Source: Asparagopsis taxiformis
Taxonomy: Eukaryota > Rhodophyta > Florideophyceae > Bonnemaisoniales > Bonnemaisoniaceae
Assembly: GCA_030407315.1 (NCBI GenBank)
Contig: JALQPE010003021.1
Span: forward strand, 1 to 47,006
DNA: 47,006 nt
Direction: 5' to 3'
The position numbers and the translations under genes were made by a program. Within the stretch, counting starts at the first letter, position 1. Each line of letters opens with the position of its first letter. The notes below the pieces were generated by a model that saw only the letters and a list, made by a program, of their open reading frames with translations, was not told where the DNA came from and did no database searches. Shown here one piece after another: positions 1-9,900 of the stretch.

Positions 1-939
1 AGCCACTGTTACCTCGCTGACATTTGGGGTGTGGAAGTTCATCAGCCGTGAAAAAGCGGGAGTACTTCTTCGGAGCAGAAGACATCCCGGCCAAGCCGAG
101 TCGGTGGGAGGAGAAAGTCGACTGGAATAGTTCCAAAGCGACGGTAGATGTCAGACTTGACAACTCCTCCCACTCTGGACTGTCCTTCGCAGGAGCAGGT
201 CCAGCCGACTCGAGAATGGCCTTCAACGCGGTCACTCGGTGAGATCCATCGACAATTGCAGTCGTACTTTGCATTGGAATCAATCACCTCGCAGACGGAC
301 ACGCGTGAAGCAATCACGGAAAATCCCTGAGTGAGAAACGTTTTCTTCAACTCATCAACGCGATGCGGCCTGACCACCCTGGACACGACTGCCGGAGGAG
401 AACATCCAGGGGGGAAATGAAGACTGGAATGTTTCGGCAGCTCTCCGGACTTATGTCGTAGTCCACATCCACCGGGATGGGCACTGTGCCAGGGTAGGCC
501 AGCCTGGTGCTGCGGAGAGGCTTGTTCGGTACGATGTCACGAGCGTTGTGATCATCGACCTTCTCCGCATCCTCTGCCAAGTCGCTGCCGGACGCGATGA
601 TCATGTCCGGAGCAGGCGAGCTGGGCAGAGGAGCACCAGATCCCTCGACGGCTGGCGCCGCTTCGGCAGATTGAGCCGGAAGCGGAGTTGCGGGAACGCC
701 AGCGTCGATTGTCGGGACAACCGCGGGATCGGAAGCGGAAGGGGGGGAGGGGACGGGCTTAGGTGCTGGGCTGAGCTGGGTCAGCGCTGCAGCAGCTTCG
801 CAAACGTCCATGGGGACAGGGGGGGCCAGAGAAGGAGAAGGAGAGGGAGAAGGAGAGGAGAAGGAGTGGGAGAATCGTTGTCACGGCGGCTGGCAGAGCG
901 CACCTGGCGGTCGAAAGCGTTGGGGGATTGTTGAGCCAT
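1..939 (-). pseudogene. Broken ParB/Srx-like gene, paralogue of the 2514-5774 gene
   Basis: Reading from an ATG at 939, the protein begins MAQQSPNAFDRQ and runs through a Ser/Pro-rich stretch. The frame changes in the CT-rich tract near 850. It then continues through an Ala/Pro-rich segment (VCEAAAALTQLSPAPKP) to about 400. A second frame change gives SRVVRPHRVDELKKTF, which matches SRLVRPGRVNELASIF of the intact gene at 2514-5774. A third change near 260 is needed to recover IVDGSHRVTALKAILE, matching CIDGSHRIAALQLCLE. This DGSHRxxAL signature is the ParB/Srx-type motif. The gene would continue past the left edge of the window. At least three frame disruptions in under 1 kb argue for a pseudogene, although tiny introns or assembly errors could explain one or two of them. 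It shows that the ParB-like family is multicopy here. Confidence 0.72.
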
Positions 940-1144
940 TGCTTTGGTGAGTGATTGACAAACGAAGAGTGAAAGATTGAGAAAGAGAGAAGAAGATCTG
1001 AACGACAAGCTGTTTTGCTGCGTAAGCTGAGTAAGATAGGCGAAACTTAGAGATCTGACATATTCCTATTAGTATACACCCTGGTAATGATATTCAGCGG
1101 TTGACCAATCCGAACCTTCCACATCACTTTTCGTTGTACGACAA

Positions 1145-1465
1145 TTACAGCTCAGGCAGTTTACCAAGGATCCTTACAGCAAAGCCATCGTTACGATGAC
1201 TTTGCTGTAAGGAAACGTTCATTACAGAGGCCAGGAATTTTTTTACCGGGTAAAGAAATCATGGCCACTGTAATGTTTTGTTTCCTGACAGCAAAGTCAT
1301 CGTTACGATGACTTTGCTGTAAGAAAACGTTTTCATTACAGCGGCCAGGAATTTTTTTACCGGGTAAAGAAATCATGGCCACTGTAATGAACCTTTCCTT
1401 ACAGCAAAGTCATCGTAACGATGACTTTGCTGTAAGCATCCCTGGTAAACTGCTCCATCTGTAAG
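1145..1465. repeat. Foldback element, copy 1 (nested palindromes)
   Basis: Three near-identical 37-bp palindromes lie at 1174-1210, 1286-1322 and 1399-1435. Each arm is TTACAGCAAAGTCATCGT around a single central base. The spacers are also palindromic: CATTACAG...GGCCA...TTTACCGGGTAAA...TGGCC...CTGTAATG. The outer ends are inverted copies of each other, GCAGTTTACCAAGGAT at the left and its near-complement ATCCCTGGTAAACTGC at the right, so the whole element can fold back on itself. It encodes nothing. The structure suits a foldback or MITE-like non-autonomous element. Its mobilising enzyme is unknown. Confidence 0.85.
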
Positions 1466-2004
1466 CCGTTGGTCTCAACCCTCGCTCTCGTTTCTGTTGT
1501 CCTCCTTCATCATCTCCACCTACCTTCCCCCTACACACCACCTCTCTAATGTCACTCTACCCACCCTTTGGTGCATGAAATATTTTCTTACCACTGCCAT
1601 AGTCTACACATACTGCTGCCTTCATACCTCTGCATGCCTACCCTTCAATCTTTCTTCCATCTTTCTCTACCGTGCTAGGCTTAGACCATGCTCTGTGCAC
1701 ATCTGACTTACTTAATATCATTGTATAGCTAGAAACTAGAATAATAATTACATCACTAGAGTACACTGCAAATGTTAGTAACTATGGTTGGTGTGGTACA
1801 CAACACCCTACCTCCTTCATGAGTAAACTTTGCGCACAGAACCGTTCAATACCAGGTAGTGCAGCCAGCGCAAACCAGGCTTGCACGACGCAGAGTGCTC
1901 CCCAGAGCCGTCAACAGTCGTCCAAACCATCGTTGTACGATGTTCCCGGCTCCACACTTCCCTTCTCACCCTTCCCAGGGTGGGAGACGGACGAAACTCC
2001 CAAC
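1466..2004. other. Non-coding spacer between foldback copies
   Basis: I see no supportable gene. The stretch is pyrimidine-rich at its left end and AT-rich in the middle. The short open frames near 1819-2213 run into the next foldback element and have no recognisable protein motif. Confidence 0.5.
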
Positions 2005-2300
2005 CGCTTACAGCCGAAGCCGTTTACCCGGGATGCTTACAGCAAAGTCATCGTTACGATGACTTTGCTGTAAGGAAAGGTTTGATTACAGTGGTGAGAA
2101 AATTTTACCGGGTAAAAAAATCAGCAAGAATTTTTTACCCGGTAAAAAATTGTGGCCGCTGTAATGATTTGATTTCTTACAGCAAAGTCATCGTTACGAT
2201 GACTTTGCTGTAAGAAATCAAATCATTACAGCAAAGTCATCGTAACGATGACTTTGCTGTCAGCACCCCAGCGAAACTGCATCATCTGTAAGCCTTCCTC
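2005..2300. repeat. Foldback element, copy 2
   Basis: This copy has 37-bp palindromes at 2037-2073, 2177-2213 and 2226-2262, with TTTACCGGGTAAA-type and TTTACCCGGTAAA-type spacers between the first two. The flanks resemble copy 1: CCGTTTACCCGGGATGCTTACAG on the left and GAAACTGCATCATCTGTAAG on the right. The second and third palindromes are only 12 bp apart, which suggests loss of an intervening spacer. The copy lies about 210 bp beyond the stop codon of the ParB-dioxygenase gene. Confidence 0.85.
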
Positions 2301-2513
2301 ACCTCAATGTTGTAACCAAAGACGACTGCGATATTACCTTGTTCTATTCTAGTAGTGCCCACCATAGTTTCCTCCCCTTCTCATATTAAATTGAGTATTG
2401 TATATCTCTCGACCCGTCTACATACGCAAACGTCATGTACTAGCCTAACTTTCATCGTTTACTTGAAGGCGGCCTTGATGCCTGCCATAGAATGCTATTA
2501 AGAACTAATTTCA

Positions 2514-5500
2514 TCAGATATCTAAACGCTCCCAGTAGTTGACATTGAAGGGAGGCTGTAGCAACTTCTCCCTGGAAGTTCGCAGTGATAGATGGGACCG
2601 GATAGGATGCTGGTACCTCACCGAAGAACGACCCTCCGCGAATCCCATTCCTCCGTGATACACGTCCGTTCGGCATACAAGCAGGGAATACGGTGGGATG
2701 CGCACGTTCGTCACTGGCACGCGGTACTTTTCTTTCGCTGGATGACTTAGGCACACATGGCTGAACTTGGCGATACGAATGATGAACCCATCCGCACCAG
2801 CAGCCATCATGAAATATGATGGCGAGTTGAGAGGACCAGTTCCAGTTCCCTCACGGACGGGAACATCGGTATGCATAAGTTGCTCCTGACTACCTTCTGC
2901 GGTCAAAATCAGACGAAGACCCGTTTCTGGAAAGACCACCGCTTCTTCTCTTCCAAACCCGAGCTTCAGGTTCTCCGCACAAATCGCCTTACCTAGCTCC
3001 AGAATCAGCTTGTTCCTGTACTGCCGCGCGCTTTCTTGCTCAAGGTCATCGCAGATGCTTTTCCGGTCCGTCTTGAATACACCAGTGCTGTCTTTCGGTC
3101 GAAGTGGTTTCCACGGGTTCTTCTGACTTGTACTTGAGCCACTTGTAGTACCTTGGAATGTGCTGGCCATCTGTGTGAATAACTCGTGCGTAGCTGCTCC
3201 CACTGTAGTAGAAGAGAAAATGTCTTGCAACACCACGTAACCAAGCTCGTCGATCATTCTTCTCTGGTAGCTGAAGTATTGTTGGCTTTCACAAGAACCG
3301 AGGGGACATACCAAAGTAGAGTAGCCTGCAGCTGCTTCCATTATCTCCGTCCGGATTGTATCAATGTCTTCTTCTGTGATATAATACTTCATTCTCGAGT
3401 TGGAAGGAACGCATAAAGGCAGCTTCTCAGGTATGTCCTCTGCGAATGTGCGGTCTGGAAGGGAGTTTTCTTGCTCGTCAGTGAAGAGTGGTGCTTCTTC
3501 TCCAGTCGTTCGTTCTCTTGCATTGACTCTACTCTTCTTTTCCCGGGGAGGCCCAATCTCAATGTTGTCATCCGGCGTATTGGGCTCAGAAAACTTCGCG
3601 CTAGTATCTTCCCTTCTTCGCTTCTTATCCAACCTGGACTCGTTTTCATCGCCGCTTCCACCAGAACTCCTGCTTCTTCCCGAATTCTCCTTGTCCACTT
3701 CGGCCGGGCTAGTGCTGTAAGTTTCTGGTGTCCTGATTCGAAGTTTCAATATCACAGAGCGGTTCTGCGCATCTCCAGCTTGTTGTCCAGGCGTGTCTAT
3801 GTCCATGCGACCACTATTGTCCAAGTTGATATCCAGACTTTGCGTATCGCCGCTTTGTTTCCTTCCCTGAGGAAGATCTTCTCTGACAATCCTTCCCGGC
3901 GAATTATCCCTGGCACGACTTTCCCGCTCTGCCCTTGAAGCTGAAAGACGTTCCTGTTCTTTTTGGAGAACAGCAAGACGTTCTGCTTCCCTCTTCTCAG
4001 CTGCTGCAAGACGCGTGGCAGGACGTTCCTGTCCTCCCTCTTTTGCTGCGGCAGGACGGTCTTCTGCTTCTTTCGGGGTGCTCAGAGGTGCCTCTTCTAT
4101 TGCTTTCGTCGCGACAGCAGGAATCACTTCTTCAGCCACCACATTTGGAGTAATTTCCTGTTCTTCCTCCACAACAGCAGAAACTTCCTGCTCTGCTTGG
4201 GCTTCGGCAGATACTCCTTCTTCTGCTTGAACAGGACCAGAAGTTTCCACAGTTTCCTTCTCTGTAGAATTATTTCCCTGTTCTGCGGCAGTAGGTGCTT
4301 CTTCGTCTTCTGCTTTGGCGCCATCAACAAGTGCTTTTTCTATTTCTCCGGGGGTCATGCGATTCCGTTCCCTCTCCTCCTCCGCTTTCGTCTCCTGCAT
4401 TGCCTTTGTCCCGGTAGCATATTCCAGTTTGTCGTAAAAACTGTTTGTAAACATCCCGTTCTTGGTTCTCAGACTGCTACTGTCTACCACGTCGTCATGA
4501 AAGTCGACAAGGACGAATACAATGCGCTCTCCAATGCGATGATCATTATCCCCGACCTCCTTCGCGTTTTCTGCTGCCAAATCCGTTCGCACGAATTCCT
4601 CCATCGTTGCAGAGTTCAACCACTTGCGGACGACCTCTGCCATATCATAGATGGCCAACAGAGCCAGTAGCCAAGTGCGCATCGTGAACGGACTTCCGCT
4701 TCCGATATTTCTGACAAGTCCTCTCTTCCTCCTCATCCTTGTCCACGACGCTGTCATCTCGAGCACAAACCACTGGAACCACTCCTTATCGCGCGTCCCG
4801 CGTCCGTCCGTGCCATTGCGGAATATTGCGTTATTGACAAGATCGAGCACGCACCCGTACATATCGGCAGAGTCAATTCGAGAAAAGTCCGGATCTCTTC
4901 CCTCGGTTCTTGCATCCTCGATTTCTCTGTTCCTATCCAAAGCATTGTAAACGCTAGGGATAGAGCTCCAGTACACGAAAGCAACGCTGTCTGTGCGATT
5001 GAACCCCTTCGCAATGTTGATGTACTGCCTATACGAGTTCTCCGAACGGTTCCTGTCGGACGGCAGAATATAGCTCACTTCTTTCAGAATAGGAATAAGC
5101 CGGACAACAGGAAGATCCATCTGGTTGGAAAACCTGAGAAACTCTATGACCGCACACACATTGTCGGCAATGCTCACAGAAGCGACATCGTGAGTTTGTA
5201 TATTGGCTTCGAGAGACAGTTTCAGAACCTCCAGCGCATCGAAAATTAGACGCCCGTTCGGCGCAATCAACTGTTGTACCCAAACCAATTCCAAGGAATC
5301 CCTGTTCTTTCCTGAGTACTTCTCCAGGCATAGTTGCAGAGCAGCTATGCGATGAGAGCCATCGATGCAGTAAAACTCGTCTCCTTCGTTATCTTCCATT
5401 TTGCAGACTGTAATCATAGTTCCAGTGGTAGAGAAACCTCTATCCATGAAAATGCTGGCCAGTTCGTTTACACGACCCGGTCGCACCAAACGGGAGGTCA

Positions 5501-5774
5501 CTGTCGGAAATTTCACTTTGCGAGGATCAACTTGCACTTTAGAAGAGCTGTACTGAGCAATAGTGATGCTTTTCTCTTCAGCAGAAGGAGAATTGCTCTT
5601 CTCCGCTGTAGTATTCATGATACTATTGTCTCCCATTGTAATCCCTGCAATCTCAGTTCGTTCAATCGGTTCTCTGTTCAAATGTTGTGTAGACGATGAA
5701 ATCCACAATTGTGGTACCTCCGAGTGCGCTTCCCGTCTCTCAGCTTCCTCTCTTATACTGTCCGGACAAGACAT
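2514..5774 (-). CDS. ParB/Srx-like domain fused to a 2OG-Fe(II) dioxygenase-like domain
   Basis: An intact 1086-aa intronless ORF starts at an ATG (5772-5774). Residues about 80-150 form a ParB/Srx-like domain: RLVRPGRVNELASIF, then CIDGSHRIAAL at 136-146, the family's characteristic DG-x-HR-x-x-A loop. Residues 150-470 are helical with no domain I recognise. Residues 470-780 are a low-complexity Glu/Ala/Ser-rich linker with a basic cluster KKRRR (717-721), a possible nuclear signal. Residues about 820-1060 look like a double-stranded beta-helix dioxygenase: HTD (H968, D970) as the HxD iron motif, strand LNSPSYFMMAAG, RIPPYSLLVCRTDVYHGG with H1040 as the distal iron ligand, and R1053 as a candidate 2OG-binding arginine. 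A modified-DNA role (TET/JBP-like) is inferred. An AlkB-, PhyH- or prolyl-hydroxylase-like enzyme is also possible. Foldback arrays lie on both sides and the transposase upstream is on the same strand. Confidence 0.8.
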   Translation of the reverse strand: MSCPDSIREEAERREAHSEVPQLWISSSTQHLNREPIERTEIAGITMGDNSIMNTTAEKSNSPSAEEKSITIAQYSSSKVQVDPRKVKFPTVTSRLVRPGRVNELASIFMDRGFSTTGTMITVCKMEDNEGDEFYCIDGSHRIAALQLCLEKYSGKNRDSLELVWVQQLIAPNGRLIFDALEVLKLSLEANIQTHDVASVSIADNVCAVIEFLRFSNQMDLPVVRLIPILKEVSYILPSDRNRSENSYRQYINIAKGFNRTDSVAFVYWSSIPSVYNALDRNREIEDARTEGRDPDFSRIDSADMYGCVLDLVNNAIFRNGTDGRGTRDKEWFQWFVLEMTASWTRMRRKRGLVRNIGSGSPFTMRTWLLALLAIYDMAEVVRKWLNSATMEEFVRTDLAAENAKEVGDNDHRIGERIVFVLVDFHDDVVDSSSLRTKNGMFTNSFYDKLEYATGTKAMQETKAEEERERNRMTPGEIEKALVDGAKAEDEEAPTAAEQGNNSTEKETVETSGPVQAEEGVSAEAQAEQEVSAVVEEEQEITPNVVAEEVIPAVATKAIEEAPLSTPKEAEDRPAAAKEGGQERPATRLAAAEKREAERLAVLQKEQERLSASRAERESRARDNSPGRIVREDLPQGRKQSGDTQSLDINLDNSGRMDIDTPGQQAGDAQNRSVILKLRIRTPETYSTSPAEVDKENSGRSRSSGGSGDENESRLDKKRRREDTSAKFSEPNTPDDNIEIGPPREKKSRVNARERTTGEEAPLFTDEQENSLPDRTFAEDIPEKLPLCVPSNSRMKYYITEEDIDTIRTEIMEAAAGYSTLVCPLGSCESQQYFSYQRRMIDELGYVVLQDIFSSTTVGAATHELFTQMASTFQGTTSGSSTSQKNPWKPLRPKDSTGVFKTDRKSICDDLEQESARQYRNKLILELGKAICAENLKLGFGREEAVVFPETGLRLILTAEGSQEQLMHTDVPVREGTGTGPLNSPSYFMMAAGADGFIIRIAKFSHVCLSHPAKEKYRVPVTNVRIPPYSLLVCRTDVYHGGMGFAEGRSSVRYQHPIRSHLSLRTSREKLLQPPFNVNYWERLDI

Positions 5775-6439
5775 TCCCTACCTACGTTCAGTCCTGATGA
5801 ACCTTACGCTGCACCCGCTCAGCACCTCTGACTCTACCTGATCCTGATACCTCCACAAAGCGTTTAGCCCTTTCCATCAATCTACACCTAATAGTATGTA
5901 CCTCTAGCGCATATAATGCAATCGAACCCGTTTACCTCACCACGTCAATTATCATTCATATTCCAACAACCTATTTCATCCACACTCTCCACCTCGCTTC
6001 TTCTTCCGTACCATTGATTCCTATCAATCGATTCTACGTGAGTTTTATACATTTACTACGATCCACCTCTCCTACAAGTCTGAAAAATTCATTTCTACAC
6101 TAACTTTTGCTACTCACAAATGAACGGTTCCCGTGCAGGCCACTGCTTGAATTTCTTCCTATTGGCGTACTCGGCTGCAAAGGATTCATAGACTATTTAA
6201 ACGGTGATCATATAAATGGTTTTCAATGTGCTCCAATGGACAATACACCAAAGAACATCAATATGAATTCATTTCAACTACCTATTCACTACTGCGATTC
6301 AGTTTTCTTGCATACCAAATCTCATTGCGTTCCTACCCTAGTCGATTCAAAATGCTTCCTCTTCGTCAGTTGATCAATATTCCTTATTCCTTACAACGAG
6401 CAGGTCCTCTGGACATCCTAAAGTTGGTTACTTAACCTT
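5775..6439. other. Upstream region of the ParB-dioxygenase gene
   Basis: AT-rich non-coding DNA. A TATA-like sequence on the minus strand (ATTATATGC near 5908) could serve the gene that starts at 5774, but this is weak. The short open frames at 6107-6435 show no recognisable motif. Confidence 0.35.
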
Positions 6440-6880
6440 AACTATCGATGAATTTGCTGTAATGAAACGTTTTCTTACAGCAAAGTCATCGTTACGATGA
6501 CTTTGCTGTAAGAAAAGAAAACATTACAGTAGCCATGATTTCTTTACCGGGTAAAAAATTGTGGCCGCTGTAATGAAACGTTTTCTTACAGCAAAGTCAT
6601 CGTAACGATGACTTTGCTGTAAGAAAGCAAATCATTACAGCGGCCACAATTTTTTTACCCGGTAAAATTTCTTGCTGATTTTTTACCCGGTAAAAAATTC
6701 TTCGGCCACTGCAAGGAAACGGTTCCTTACAGCAAAGTCATCGTTACGATGACTTTGCTGTAAGAAAGCAAATCATTACAGCTGCCACGATTTTTTACCC
6801 GGTAAAAATTCTTGGCCACTGTAATGGAAACGTTTTCTTACAGCAAAGTCATCGTAACGATGACTTTGCTGTAAGCATAC
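6440..6880. repeat. Foldback element, copy 3 (largest)
   Basis: Four 37-bp palindromes lie at 6475-6511, 6586-6622, 6727-6763 and 6838-6874. The spacers are themselves palindromic, with TTTACCGGGTAAA or TTTACCCGGTAAA cores flanked by GGCC and CATTACAG/CTGTAATG. One spacer holds two TTTTACCCGGTAAAA cores in a row. The central base of the 37-mer alternates (CGTTACG or CGTAACG), so neighbouring units lie in opposite orientation. With copy 2 it brackets the ParB-dioxygenase gene. It also lies about 115 bp past the stop codon of the transposase-like gene. Confidence 0.88.
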
Positions 6881-6995
6881 CTCCCTCCATCCTCTCAGAT
6901 CCTCTCCCCACTACTTTGCACCAATCCACCACCGCCCTAGAGTGTACAATTCATATGTGATGCATCTGGTTATTCATTTTATTCTTCCCTAAAAA

Positions 6996-9900
6996 TCATG
7001 CAGCCCTCGGTGGAAATCCGTCTCGCCTACATAGTGCATATATCTCTCCACCCTCCAGCAGTCCGGGTCCGTGCCTTACCTCCCTCATGTTCTCATCATA
7101 TTCGCATACACTCCCATTGCAATAGTGCATACCAAACACCTCAGTGACTCCCTCACTCATCTCCACAATTACTGTTCGTCGCCTCTCTTCGACCTTGAAC
7201 ACTCCTTCATCAGTTTTTTGCAAACCCAGGCAAACTCCATAAGCTGTACCTTGCTCATCTCTCGCACTCTCGTTCCTCAGGATAAAGAACGCTAGAACAA
7301 TAAAAAACCGCGGTTCATAATTAATTCTTCCCCGCATTATCTCTGATGTGAGACGAGACGCCGGGTACAGAATCGCTTGTGAAGTTGCACCATCCTCACA
7401 TTTCATCTGTTCAGGGCAAACAGCATGGATGATAGCTCCTGATTCTAGAGAGCCAGACCTCTGCACTGTTTTCCTTCCCCACTCTGTCGTAGTGCTTCTA
7501 GAAACTCTTCTCACCCATTCGGCATACTTTCCACACCCGCTTGTTCCGCTTCCGTACCTTTCGGTAAAGAACCGTTTGAAAACACCTACAGCACCCTCTG
7601 CCATATCACATTTTCCATTCATGTACTCCTTGACCTCGTCAATAGATATACCTCCATGCCCTCTCCACGTCACAATTTCACCATCCGCCGACAATATCTT
7701 TCCTCGACGCTGGGAGAGAAGCTGGAGAACCGGTTCCTGGAAGCAGTTTTTCACTACCTCGTCTTCCACATCTATTTCTCTCCCTAGCTCCTGTGAAAGA
7801 ACGTTGACCATTTGAGAGCATTCGGACGAGGACCAATGTTGTGGCTCCATGCCGATTTCGCGCAAAACAATGGCCACTCTCGTCTGCCAGTCATCCGCAA
7901 GAACTAATTCCAGCGCTGAAAGCTGTTCGCTTTGGTGATTGGACATTCTCACACCTTTCTTCAGCGGCTGATGCATCCGTTCGAATATAAGCTCCTGCAC
8001 GTGCTTCACAGAGCCGTAGGCAGGAAGCGTATGAACACAAAACTCGACAAGACGATGAACATTAGGCTTGTCCAAATGTGCTCCTGCTCCCTTCACTTTC
8101 CGACAATACTCATTCAACGTCTCCACGTAGTCTACAGTTCTTCCCAGAATGTATTCATTCCTGCCACCTTCTCCGTCAGCCGTCTCTACTTCATGGGGAC
8201 CGTCTTTCCACCATACGGGCATGAAACTAATACACGAAACCAGCTTCTGAAACATCACTACTAGTTTGACGGCCCCATCAAATTTTTCACGATGACCTTC
8301 CCCTTTCCCATCCATCATTCGAGCTGCGTTTTCGAATGCCATAGGTGCTATCAGAAGCACACTGAATATGTCACTCATGTTCATGGAAAGCAGATTGTTG
8401 GTTCCAAATAAACGGTTCTGCCTTCCCATCCTGAACTTCTTCAGAGCGCCCAGAATTTGCAATTCAGCTACCTCTCGAATTCGTGGGCTGGCAGCTGAAA
8501 TACAAGCGTTCAGTACATCTTGTGCCAGTCCAGACAATAGATGGTCAGGTGCTATCACTGCGGAACGGTACGGGTCAAAAATTGCTGGGACAACTGAAAC
8601 TCCGTTTTCCGTCTTCGGTACTTCTTCCTGCACTGCTTCCAAGGAAGTGCTCAGGACATGAAATGGTAAATCTTCCCCTTCTTCTGCAGCCAGTCCGAGA
8701 GTGCGAAGCTGGGTTTCTGTGGCATCCTTACGTGTCGATGCATTCCGATACTTGCTCCTGGCATGCGTCGATGTTTGCCCGTTCACTACCGAAGTGTATG
8801 CATTCTTCGTGCCACCAGTACTGCTCAGGTCATATTTGCGGAAACTGCAGATGTGGCACGGAGAGTTTGATGTGTGTCCAAGAACATCCAGGGTATGTGA
8901 AACTGCAGGATAGTCTCCAATGCTCCCCACTGGGTCTAGAAATACCACAATATCTTCTCCCTCTGCATTTTTCGTTGGGAAACCCTCTGTGCTTCCTCGC
9001 ACTATATCTTGAACGATATATCGCAATACACAATTTGTGGACACTCCCGGAGGTGGCAAACCAATCACTCGAACCGCTTGGTAGCTTCCCCTTTTCCGAG
9101 GTGGTAGATTGAGAGGTAACATATAGCATCCACCAAAACTTCCCTTCCTGCTTGTGAATGGTTCGAAGTCATCCGTGTAAAGGAGAAATCGGTAAACAAA
9201 GTAGTTTCGACCATCCTCCAGCTTTCCCCAACATGGTGCATCTTCTCGCGGAGACGCTGGGTGCCATTGCGACCTGTGGTCTCCGAAACCATCCGAGAAC
9301 ACCCCTGAAACACGAATTTCTTCATAGTTGGGGCTTCCTAGTCTATCGGGCGGTTTTCTGGCTTCAGCAAAGCTCGCGCCCGGTGAAAAGCAAAGTAACA
9401 TGGTGGATGCTTCTCCGACCTGCTCTTTCAAATACCTGTTCACCAATACGACGTGTGGAACAATATCACCCTCTTCCATTCCAATTGGTAATAGAACGGT
9501 TATCACGTCCCCAGCTCGTGTTTCTTTTCCCTTGGCTCCTGCTCCGATTACACATTGCGATATCGCTCGCAGAGCATGCTGCCTCTCCCATTCCAATAGA
9601 TGTGACATTCGCGGCTGCAGATATTTTTCGACATGCACATCATGCTCACCGTCGTGTCGAGCCTCATAGGTAACTATGGTCCTAGCATGAAGTTCCCACA
9701 ACGACGTAACCGCCACTCTTCTCCTCTTCGGTTTCCCACCATCTCTGTCATTCTTCCTGAACCCTTTTGCTCTTTCGATGACGGCAACCTGACGAGCTCC
9801 TGGATGACATCGGATTCGAATTGCTGTTCCATCAGGTACATAAATGTGCTTCAAACCCTTTTTCCCATCGCTGTCAATGGGAACAACTGCTGTGCGAACG

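Noticed and set aside
3963..4670. 235-codon plus-strand frame inside the ParB-dioxygenase gene
   Set aside because: It is antisense to the low-complexity linker and shows only Ser/Cys/Phe-rich sequence without a motif.
1..6000. Bacterial or plasmid partition locus suggested by ParB
   Set aside because: There is no ParA, no operon structure and no ribosome-binding pattern. Neighbours are eukaryotic genes with introns and Gypsy elements.
1174..6874. CRISPR-like arrays of palindromic repeats
   Set aside because: The spacers are themselves conserved palindromes, the genome is eukaryotic and no cas gene is present.
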